From: Comamonadaceae bacterium OS-4
GTDB lineage: Bacteria; Pseudomonadota; Gammaproteobacteria; Burkholderiales; Burkholderiaceae_C
NCBI GenBank assembly: GCA_027924025.1
Contig: AP026971.1
Span: 62,001 to 126,000 of the forward strand
Length of the DNA: 64,000 nucleotides
Direction: 5' to 3'
In this document: positions 44,496 to 51,000 of the stretch, piece after piece
Position numbering within the stretch: the stretch's first letter is position 1
Layout: each line of letters opens with the position of its first letter
Program-made: the position numbers and the translations under genes
The notes under the pieces: model-generated
The model's database searches: none
Seen by the model: the letters and a program-made list of their open reading frames with translations, nothing else
What the model was told of the DNA's origin: nothing

Positions 44496-44944
44496 TCGAT
44501 GTAACCAATCATCAGCCATCAGCTGGAGGCAACCAGCCCAAGATGCGCCGCGCCTCCGATCGGGGGCGGGGGCTGGCGGATGGGCGCTTCCTGCACCCAA
44601 ATACCCCCTTCGACCACGACATCACCATCCCTCCCGAGCAGTGCGAAGAATTTATGCGCGGAGTCAGGGCGCACCACATTCAATACGCCTCGACCAAGTT
44701 CGGGCGTGGTCAGGTCATCCGTTTTCGCGGCTACGATCGTGACATAGAGCAGCTCACAGGCCATGTGATCTACGCACGCATCACCTGCGTAACGGGCGAG
44801 GGTGCAATGGGCCTACCTGTCCATTTGACCGTCATGACAATCCGACTCATGGGCATCGTTGACAGGGAGAAATTCCCATCGCTACAAACGGCGAAACCGC
44901 CCGTGCTGCTACATCTAATCGGGAAGAAGGCTGGCTCATCATGA
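44492..44944 (+). CDS. DUF3850/ASCH-like small protein
   Basis: 150 residues from ATG 44492; the longer frame upstream is poor coding sequence that overlaps the previous gene. The core (VRAHHIQYASTKFGRGQVIRF then DRDIEQLTGHVIYARITCV) resembles PUA/ASCH folds of DUF3850 type, in which a charged DR segment precedes a TGR-like strand. An RNA-binding or modified-base role is known for the wider fold. It overlaps the DUF1173 gene by 4 bp. Confidence 0.5.
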   Translation: MIDVTNHQPSAGGNQPKMRRASDRGRGLADGRFLHPNTPFDHDITIPPEQCEEFMRGVRAHHIQYASTKFGRGQVIRFRGYDRDIEQLTGHVIYARITCVTGEGAMGLPVHLTVMTIRLMGIVDREKFPSLQTAKPPVLLHLIGKKAGSS

Positions 44945-46269
44945 ACACCACCACATGGCAAGAAAAGTTCAACCGCGTTCGTTTCGGCGACCTCGATGTC
45001 AACCGCACGGTTGCGGACAGTGACCCAGGGCTTTGGCAGCAATACCTCCAGCGTGCGTACGTCAGCAAGGTCATACCCCCCATGTGCCTGTGCCAGACAC
45101 AAGAACCGGTGGCCATGTACATCGCCAGACTGGGTGATACCTACGTCCTCAAGCGCCGGCCGAAAACAGGGCACATGCACCACAGCGAGTGTGAATCCCA
45201 CGGCGGCATCAGCAGGGCGGCCAACGACCTCTACACGGATGAGGCCATCATCGAACGCGCCGACGGCAAAGTCGATCACACCCTCTCGGTACCGCTGTCC
45301 ACCATCGAACACATGGGCGAAAGCTCAATGGATGAAGCGGCTGCACCACCACGGCCGCAAACCGCATCACCCAAACGTCCGGCCATGACCCTGCGTGGGT
45401 TCCTGAACCTCCTGTGGGAAGAGGCGGGGCTGGCCAGCTGGGCTCCAGGGATGCGTGGCAAGCGCACCCTGACCCGCGTGTACTGGCGTCTCACCAGTGA
45501 GCTGGCCGACCGGCTGGTGGGCGGCGAAGATGCTGCGATGCGAGTCTTTGTGCCGTCGGGCTTTTTGGATGACGACACCGAAAAGCGGACACGCAATCAG
45601 CTGCTCGAACGTTTCGAAAACCTCAACAGACTGCATGGAGCCAACCACAAGGGGATTCTGCTGATCGTGGGTGAGCTCAGGGCCATCAAGTCGACCGCGC
45701 GCAATGTCGCACTTCGGCTCAAAGGCATGCCTGATTCCCTCCCGATATGGACACCCCCTGGATCCATTGAACGGCTGCGCGCCCAATGGCCCGCCTCCAT
45801 GGAGCGCTTTGACCGAAGCAAGCACAGCCAGCCTGTACAAGCCAGCCAGCACCCAGAGGCCCGGCCGAACCGCATGTTCATCATCGCGGGTGTGCAGCTC
45901 AGCCAGCAAGGGAACCTGAACTGGCGCTACGGCGCGGCCATGGAGACTACCGAGGACTTTATTCCAATCGACAGCCAGTACGAAGCGCGTATCGCAAACG
46001 CACTGGTGGCCCAGCACCGCAGATTTGAAAAGCCGCTCCGCTACGATGGCGTCGCCGCGACCTTCCCGGACTTCGTTCTGACGGACATGCCACAACCCAT
46101 GCCCCTCGAAATCTACGGTTTCAGCGGCCCAGACTACGAGGCCAGAAAGCGCGAAAAAATCGCGATTTACACCAAGGAAGGCAAACCCTTCTGGTACTGG
46201 GATGTTGCCCAGTCCAAGTTGCCACCCGTTTTCCCAATGATCCCTACAAAGAACCAAAATGAACACTGA
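44941..46269 (+). CDS. DUF1173 family protein
   Basis: 442 residues. The N-terminal region has CLC (Cys49, Cys51), YIARLGDTYVLKRRPKTG, and HHSEC (His81, Cys84), the Cys-His pattern of DUF1173 proteins found on proteobacterial plasmids. The C-terminal part (FSGPDYEARKREKIAIY, preceded by FPDFVLTDM and PLEIYG) has the order of a PD-(D/E)xK-type nuclease core (D, E, K). Function of the family is unknown; a nuclease role is inference. Confidence 0.7.
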   Translation: MNTTTWQEKFNRVRFGDLDVNRTVADSDPGLWQQYLQRAYVSKVIPPMCLCQTQEPVAMYIARLGDTYVLKRRPKTGHMHHSECESHGGISRAANDLYTDEAIIERADGKVDHTLSVPLSTIEHMGESSMDEAAAPPRPQTASPKRPAMTLRGFLNLLWEEAGLASWAPGMRGKRTLTRVYWRLTSELADRLVGGEDAAMRVFVPSGFLDDDTEKRTRNQLLERFENLNRLHGANHKGILLIVGELRAIKSTARNVALRLKGMPDSLPIWTPPGSIERLRAQWPASMERFDRSKHSQPVQASQHPEARPNRMFIIAGVQLSQQGNLNWRYGAAMETTEDFIPIDSQYEARIANALVAQHRRFEKPLRYDGVAATFPDFVLTDMPQPMPLEIYGFSGPDYEARKREKIAIYTKEGKPFWYWDVAQSKLPPVFPMIPTKNQNEH

Positions 46270-46894
46270 AGGCCTCATCCTCAAAGCATTGCCGCCCATC
46301 GAAATCGAGATGTTCGACGATGCACAGTTTCATTACGAACCACGCCTGGCGCTGGTGCAACGTGCTTTTCATGACCTGCGCCGGCAAAAAGACTCATGGA
46401 AAGCCATGGGCATGATGGGTGCGAAGGCGCGCGAGACTGCGCATCAGGGCCCCTACCTGGCAGAGATGGTGGCGCGAGCCAAGCTTCCCCGTGCCAACCT
46501 GCGACCCCATCACGACGTACAGATCCGCACAGCCCAAACACTGGCGCAGGATCTCGTCATCGTGCTCAACTCACTCGGGACCATGTGCGCGCAAAACGAT
46601 GTGCCTGAAGCGGGCCTTATGTGGTGTGCGCTTGACGACGATGACATCCAATCGCGCCTGCAGATCACCGGCAACAAAGTGTGGCTGACAATGCTCTATG
46701 ACCCCATCAAAGACGCGCACAACCCGATCAACCGCATCGGCATGGTCAAGCCCCACCACAGTGCGCAAGCGGTGACATGCCTATTCTGGTGTTTGGATAT
46801 CCCAAGCGAACGTGCTGCTTATAGAATTCAAGAGATTGCAGAGCTTGGGCACTGGGCGATGCGACAACCGAAATACACGCCGCAAGCTACATAA
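46259..46894 (+). CDS. Hypothetical protein, 211 aa
   Basis: Overlaps the DUF1173 gene by 11 bp. Mostly helical, soluble. No family recognised. Followed after 21 bp by the Hfq-like gene, with which it is probably cotranscribed. Confidence 0.65.
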   Translation: MNTEGLILKALPPIEIEMFDDAQFHYEPRLALVQRAFHDLRRQKDSWKAMGMMGAKARETAHQGPYLAEMVARAKLPRANLRPHHDVQIRTAQTLAQDLVIVLNSLGTMCAQNDVPEAGLMWCALDDDDIQSRLQITGNKVWLTMLYDPIKDAHNPINRIGMVKPHHSAQAVTCLFWCLDIPSERAAYRIQEIAELGHWAMRQPKYTPQAT

Positions 46895-46915
46895 ATTTGG
46901 ATCGTGCAATCCAAA

Positions 46916-47173
46916 ATGGGACTGAAGATGGAACCACAAAAAGAAGAAGCGCGCAGCAAGACTGGGCCTCAGAACCTGCAAAACGAGTTCTTGGAAAAGT
47001 TGCGGCTTGAGCGCACACCGGTCAGCTGCTTCCTGGTCAACGGTGTGCGACTTTCTGGAACCATCCATGCGGTCGACCAGTACACGGTACTGATCACGGG
47101 TAACCGCGGCGCCAGCGCGCCGCAATTAGTCAACAAGTCCGCTATTTCTACGATCTGCCCAGACGCTCGGTAA
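46916..47173 (+). CDS. hfq: Hfq-like Sm protein
   Basis: About 85 residues; starts at GTG 46904, ATG 46916 or ATG 46928 are possible. The core follows Hfq closely: LQNEFLEKLRLERTPVSCFL, VNGVRLSGTIHAVDQYTVLI, then VNKSAISTICP. The proximal-face Gln and Lys are kept. Phe39 of E. coli Hfq is Val, His57 is Ser, and the strand 4-5 loop is longer (GNRGASAPQ). One rim Arg is replaced (LRLER instead of RRER). It should form a hexameric RNA chaperone with altered preferences. Host cells normally have their own chromosomal hfq, so this is a plasmid paralogue. Confidence 0.85.
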   Translation: MGLKMEPQKEEARSKTGPQNLQNEFLEKLRLERTPVSCFLVNGVRLSGTIHAVDQYTVLITGNRGASAPQLVNKSAISTICPDAR

Positions 47174-47182
47174 GCAGGCCGG

Positions 47183-47722
47183 TCACGGTGCTGCACGCAC
47201 CTTGCCATTCGCGTTGTCGCCAACGATATTGACGCGCTGGCTCACGTAGAACTGCTCCCCCTCGATGTCCTGCTCGACGGTGGCCACAGTGCCATCGTCT
47301 AGGCGCACCGTGACACGCAAACGCTGGTCCCCCTTGGCCAACACTTTGCCGACCTGAGAGCCTGCAGCAGCCCCTGCAGTGCCGGCAATCGTTTTGGTTC
47401 CCCAATCGCTATCTTTGGTGAGCCAGACACCCGCTAGGCCGCCCAACAACCCTCCGACGACCTGGGCTGCATTTGCGTTCTTGCCCTCAGGCGTGAAGGT
47501 TTGGATATCCGTTACAACCCCGGGCCGGACCTGCAGCGATGCGCCGGTGCCGGCAGCCGATGTCGCGGCGCTTTGGGAGGCCGGTTTAGCTGTGCGTGGG
47601 GCTGGTGTAGACGCCGAAGAGGTAGACGGTGTATCGCCTGCAGTGAGGGCCAACGCAAAGCTGCATGCCAGCCCCGCACCAAGTGCAGCGCCACAGCGCA
47701 TCAGTGTTTTAGAAGTCATCAT
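47183..47722 (-). CDS. Glycine-zipper envelope protein (SlyB/Pcp-like)
   Basis: 179 residues with a signal peptide, Ala/Ser/Pro linker, a glycine-zipper segment (about 87-122, GGLLGGLAGVWL and GTAGAAAGSQVG), and a C-terminal strand region (RLRVTVRLDDGTVATVEQ). This is the pattern of outer-membrane proteins of the SlyB/17-kDa antigen group. Convergent with hfq, 9 bp apart. Confidence 0.7.
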   Translation of the reverse strand: MMTSKTLMRCGAALGAGLACSFALALTAGDTPSTSSASTPAPRTAKPASQSAATSAAGTGASLQVRPGVVTDIQTFTPEGKNANAAQVVGGLLGGLAGVWLTKDSDWGTKTIAGTAGAAAGSQVGKVLAKGDQRLRVTVRLDDGTVATVEQDIEGEQFYVSQRVNIVGDNANGKVRAAP

Positions 47723-47731
47723 TGAATAGCC

Positions 47732-48331
47732 TCAGAACCGCAAACGCATCTTCGCTTCAGCACCACGCTTGTAATTCCATGTGTAGGTGCGTTTGCCGAA
47801 GAAAACCATGGAACGGCTGGCCTCCGTAGTAGACGACACCACCTTGGCGTTGTCTGGCAAGCTGATGCGGATAACACCCTCAGGACTAAGCCCCAAGGAC
47901 TTGTAAACCGGCTCCACATTCATACCCGTTTGCATGACGAGATCCGTGTTTTGTTCGAGGTCCCGAAACACGCCGAATATCGGCATGTCTGTCAGCAGCT
48001 GGCCCTTATGCGCAGAGCGCTGCGCCTTGATCTGAAAGCGACCATTGCCGATGTACTTTGCCGAACGAAACTCAGGACGCTTGCCGAGGATTTCAGCGAT
48101 CTTCACCATTGACTCGTCTTCCTGGGCGGTGAGGGTCTTCTTCGATACCCGCATGTGCGTCAGTGCATCGTGGGAAAAAATTGTGCCCTCGTAGGTCAAG
48201 TTAACCGCACCATCCTCCTGAAAATCCACATCGAGAGTGAACTTTTCTGGGTAGAAGCACCCGCTCAAAAGAGCCACGAAAGCCAATGCAGATAGGGCGC
48301 GAATCAAGCGACTAAAAAATCTGGAAATCAT
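47732..48331 (-). CDS. Lipoprotein, 199 aa
   Basis: Lipobox LSGC (Cys25). The mature part begins FYPEKFTLDVDFQEDGAVNL, a beta-rich start. No family recognised. It is 9 bp upstream of the glycine-zipper gene in one minus-strand unit. Confidence 0.7.
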   Translation of the reverse strand: MISRFFSRLIRALSALAFVALLSGCFYPEKFTLDVDFQEDGAVNLTYEGTIFSHDALTHMRVSKKTLTAQEDESMVKIAEILGKRPEFRSAKYIGNGRFQIKAQRSAHKGQLLTDMPIFGVFRDLEQNTDLVMQTGMNVEPVYKSLGLSPEGVIRISLPDNAKVVSSTTEASRSMVFFGKRTYTWNYKRGAEAKMRLRF

Positions 48332-48332
48332 C

Positions 48333-48362
48333 TTGCGAGTGTAGGTCAGAGTTAACTATAAT
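48333..48362 (+). promoter_or_regulatory. Sigma-70-type promoter of the 48.37-kb RNA
   Basis: TTGCGA (48333-48338), 18 bp, consensus TATAAT (48357-48362). It directs transcription away from the lipoprotein gene. Confidence 0.7.
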
Positions 48363-48368
48363 TCGTCC

Positions 48369-48497
48369 GGGGCGGGCATCTGAGGCCCGTTGTTCCGGTG
48401 AAGAGAAATCAACATTGGTTCAAGACTGCTGGAGCTTTTTAGGTTCCTTTCGAACGGCAGTCATCAGAACTTAAAAGCGCCTTCGTGGCGCTTTTTT
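48369..48497 (+). ncRNA. Candidate small RNA, about 129 nt
   Basis: Bounded by a promoter and an intrinsic terminator, with no reading frame. CGGGC/GCCCG hairpin at 48373-48389; GACTGC (48424-48429) with GCAGTC (48457-48462) enclosing GTTC/GAAC (48443-48446/48452-48455); terminator AAAAGCGCC (48473-48481) with GGCGCTTTT (48487-48495) and a T tract. The unpaired A-rich stretch 48400-48415 could bind Hfq. It lies 1.2 kb from the Hfq-like gene. No known family recognised. Confidence 0.6.
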
Positions 48498-48644
48498 GTT
48501 GCCTAAAAAAAGCAACGTGTGGGGGTGAATCACCGTTGACATCCAAAAGTTAGTTTTAACGTCATTGGTAGTTTTGACAGTTACATATTACTGTCGTTGA
48601 TTTACAATTTGTCCGTCCCAATTCACGCCGGCGGGCGATAGACG
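48498..48644. promoter_or_regulatory. Non-coding region with a GACAGT/ACTGTC operator-like dyad
   Basis: GACAGT (48576-48581), 8 bp, ACTGTC (48590-48595), overlapping a TTGACA (48574-48579). TTGACA also occurs at 48536-48541. A dyad over a -35 hexamer suggests repressor control of the following gene, but no convincing -10 is found at the right distance (TACAAT at 48603-48608 is 23 bp away). A low-G+C stretch surrounds it. Confidence 0.45.
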
Positions 48645-48760
48645 CTACTCAAACCCTTGCAACGAGGGAATCTAAACAGATCCGTAGAGGAGGCTGTTTA
48701 GCTGCTGTTGAGTAGAGCTTTGACTAAACACCCCAATTCCAAACTACAGCCAGTTGTAGT
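48645..48760 (+). promoter_or_regulatory. Three-way-junction RNA leader
   Basis: CTACTCAA (48645-48652) pairs with TTGAGTAG (48708-48715). Within it are CCCT/AGGG (48654-48657/48665-48668) and CTAAACAG (48672-48679) with CTGTTTAG (48694-48701). The last helix has a rival partner, CTAAACA at 48724-48730. A further hairpin ACTACA/TGTAGT (48743-48748/48755-48760) lies 12 bp before the next frame. It has the form of a cis-acting switch. Confidence 0.55.
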
Positions 48761-48772
48761 GTGTAGCCTCCC

Positions 48773-49960
48773 ATGCTTACGGTGGGATCGATGATGGCCA
48801 CCTTTACGGACCTATCTGGACCACTCAGCGAGAGACGTTTACCGCCTCTAATGGAGGGGCTTGCATCTGCAGCAATGCGGACCATGCAACTCCTGCGCAT
48901 AGGCCCATTCGGGCTCCAGCAGCGGTCCTGGCAACACGCGATGGAAGCCTCAGGAACCACGATCATGAGTCAGGCGCCATTGGCAGAGGCGTTCCCCAAA
49001 TTCGATCAAGCGAGCAACAACCCGCCTGGTTACGCCATGCGCAGCTGGTCCCTCAAAGTCATTGAACCGGCACTCGAAATCGTCGCCAACATCCTCGGCG
49101 ATTTGCATGTCTTTTCTGACCATCCAGAGGGAGTGCAGCAAGGGCTTTTCAAGAGCGGACTTCTTCCGGTGCAGGCCGCAAGCCGTATCCGGGACTCTCG
49201 CAAAAGCGTTGCTGCGGCTGTTGCCGGACTGCTCGGTCGAGAGTCGATCCAAACGCTCAGGAACCCCCTGAATTGGCGTGACCATGGCTGGTCCAAGCAA
49301 TCGCCCGCTTACGCTGCGTGGCAAATCGACACCCAGAGAGGTGACCCCCAGCAACCCGTAGTCTTTCCGGTCAGCAATGCGCAGTGGAATGTGAACATCA
49401 GCCGGTGGAATCTGCCTTTGCGCGTCACACTCAATGCGCAACTGTTTGATGCGGACATCCAACAGCGCCTGTGGGCGCTCAACCGCATCAAGGTCATTGG
49501 TACCCTGCTGTGGCATCCCAAGATTCCGTCGATCAGCAATACCCTGCTGCGAAACATCGCCAATACGGACCCATCCGAGCAAGGCATCAGCGAACTATCC
49601 CACTACCTCAAAGACGCGGCAATTGAAGCCACTGCGGGCCCCATTCTGCTGATTGAGGCGATCGAGAAGACAAACGAGGTATCCCACGAGGAAGTAGTGC
49701 ACGCAGTCCAGTCGCTGGCCGATGCCTTGCTCAAGGTGCATCTACCGGGCCGCAAGATCGGCACCATCGTGTGGAACGCGCTGCCGGCGCCATGGCTATA
49801 CCCGCCCTCAAAGACTGAACTTTTGAATGACGACTGGATGGACTACGAGTCCAGCTGCAACACAGTGGCCCAGTCCCTCAGTCGTATCGCCGCAGGGCTC
49901 CGTGAAGAGCATGGGCATGCAATGACCAGTATCCAACTCAAATGGGAAAGAAAACGCTGA
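48773..49960 (+). CDS. Hypothetical protein, 395 aa
   Basis: Soluble protein, mixed helix and strand (NVNISRWNLPLRVTLNAQLF is beta-like). The start may be 48773, 48791 or 48794; a GGTGGGA at 48781-48787 favours the later ones. No family recognised. Followed by TGATG coupling to the next gene. Confidence 0.65.
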   Translation: MLTVGSMMATFTDLSGPLSERRLPPLMEGLASAAMRTMQLLRIGPFGLQQRSWQHAMEASGTTIMSQAPLAEAFPKFDQASNNPPGYAMRSWSLKVIEPALEIVANILGDLHVFSDHPEGVQQGLFKSGLLPVQAASRIRDSRKSVAAAVAGLLGRESIQTLRNPLNWRDHGWSKQSPAYAAWQIDTQRGDPQQPVVFPVSNAQWNVNISRWNLPLRVTLNAQLFDADIQQRLWALNRIKVIGTLLWHPKIPSISNTLLRNIANTDPSEQGISELSHYLKDAAIEATAGPILLIEAIEKTNEVSHEEVVHAVQSLADALLKVHLPGRKIGTIVWNALPAPWLYPPSKTELLNDDWMDYESSCNTVAQSLSRIAAGLREEHGHAMTSIQLKWERKR

Positions 49961-50379
49961 TGATTACCGTGATGGGGCTACTGCGTAAGGCAGCAAAACC
50001 TTTTACAAGGGAGCGGGATGCGGTGGATAGCGAAGTCACCAGCAGCTTTTCCCCAATCACTGACTACGACCGCGAGGTCAATTTGGAGCGCAGTATCCAG
50101 ATCGTGGCGCGTGGCCACTTCGGCATGTTGGTGAAGGTCGCAGTGTTCAAGCGCATCCGACAGGGCAGGGGCCATGTACTGGCCGTTATTCGCATGCAGA
50201 GTGCCGCATTGGTGCCGCCCGAAGACCCGGAACTATTCATCAATCAACTGGTGCAGGCCTTCAACCATCAAGCCGATCACACCCTACAAAAGCATATCGA
50301 CTACGCCATTTGGAGCGACCTGGATAACCGGCCCATCCAAACACGTATGCAGCAGGAAATCATCCAGCGAACGTCTTAG
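49960..50379 (+). CDS. Hypothetical protein, about 139 aa
   Basis: Start at ATG 49960 (TGATG with the previous stop) or ATG 49942. Compact alpha/beta composition, no motif recognised. It shares an operon with the genes on both sides. Confidence 0.6.
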   Translation: MITVMGLLRKAAKPFTRERDAVDSEVTSSFSPITDYDREVNLERSIQIVARGHFGMLVKVAVFKRIRQGRGHVLAVIRMQSAALVPPEDPELFINQLVQAFNHQADHTLQKHIDYAIWSDLDNRPIQTRMQQEIIQRTS

Positions 50380-50396
50380 ATAAACACCTACCCACC

Positions 50397-50843
50397 ATGT
50401 TCAAATTCGACAGCCCAGATGCGCCCAAAACCACACCGACAGCAGCAAAGCCCCTGCAAAGATCGTCGGATCGGTGGTCCGTGACGCTCCCACCACAGGG
50501 CAGCTTGCGGCTCCTCATCACCAACTACCCCGAACGGTTCACACGGTTGGGGCAGAGCTCAGTGAGCGTGCGGACGTGCCGCGAAGGCCTGGCGCTGATT
50601 GATTTGATGCCGTTCTCATCGATCTTCTGCGACATGGGGCAGTTGGGAGTTCAGGAAAGTGGCTTCAGGTTCGCCAGCTCGCTCAAAAACCGTGATGACA
50701 TGCCCCCCATCTTTCTGATGAGTGAGCAAGTCACGGTATGGGACGAGCAATGGGCCAAGCGTCAAGGGGCTGCAGGATTGATACCCCGCACCCTGGAGGG
50801 TGTGCTGGCCGCGCTCGCTAGCATCAAAAACCTGCAAGCCTAA
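50397..50843 (+). CDS. Degenerate receiver-like (pseudo-REC) protein
   Basis: 148 residues. From about residue 38 the sequence follows a receiver fold: LRLLITNYPERF, then FSSIFCDMGQLG with Asp79 at the phosphorylation site, PPIFLMSEQ with Ser109, and GAAGLIPRTLEGVLAAL as the last helix. The N-terminal acidic pair is missing and the conserved Lys before the final Pro is Ile, so normal phosphoryl switching is unlikely. No output domain. Confidence 0.5.
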   Translation: MFKFDSPDAPKTTPTAAKPLQRSSDRWSVTLPPQGSLRLLITNYPERFTRLGQSSVSVRTCREGLALIDLMPFSSIFCDMGQLGVQESGFRFASSLKNRDDMPPIFLMSEQVTVWDEQWAKRQGAAGLIPRTLEGVLAALASIKNLQA

Positions 50844-50850
50844 GCTCGTT

Positions 50851-50912
50851 GACTGCAGCAAGGTCCTTACCACGGGGCCTTGAGCCGCATAGGGGACGTA
50901 GGCCACGCAGTC
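50851..50912 (+). promoter_or_regulatory. Structured leader before the CoiA-like gene
   Basis: GACTGC (50851-50856) pairs with GCAGTC (50907-50912) and encloses CAAGGTCC (50859-50866) with GGGGCCTTG (50874-50882). Starts 8 bp after the preceding stop. No T tract. Confidence 0.4.
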
Positions 50913-51000
50913 GGAGATATACCAACGGTCCAATCGCATAGGATGCCAGCTGTATCGGCACCACAAGGGTGTCGGCCAGCCCCCAAGCAAGCTACCCCTC

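Noticed and set aside
45367..46299. Minus-strand frame of 310 codons
   Set aside because: Shadow of the DUF1173 gene, whose motifs and overlaps with both neighbours are clear.
48421..48462. tRNA-like arm (GGTTC near CGAAC)
   Set aside because: No acceptor, D or anticodon arm of proper spacing; it fits better as the second hairpin of the small RNA.
48645..48715. Hammerhead ribozyme, because of the three-way junction
   Set aside because: The conserved CUGAUGA and GAAA core strands are not present.
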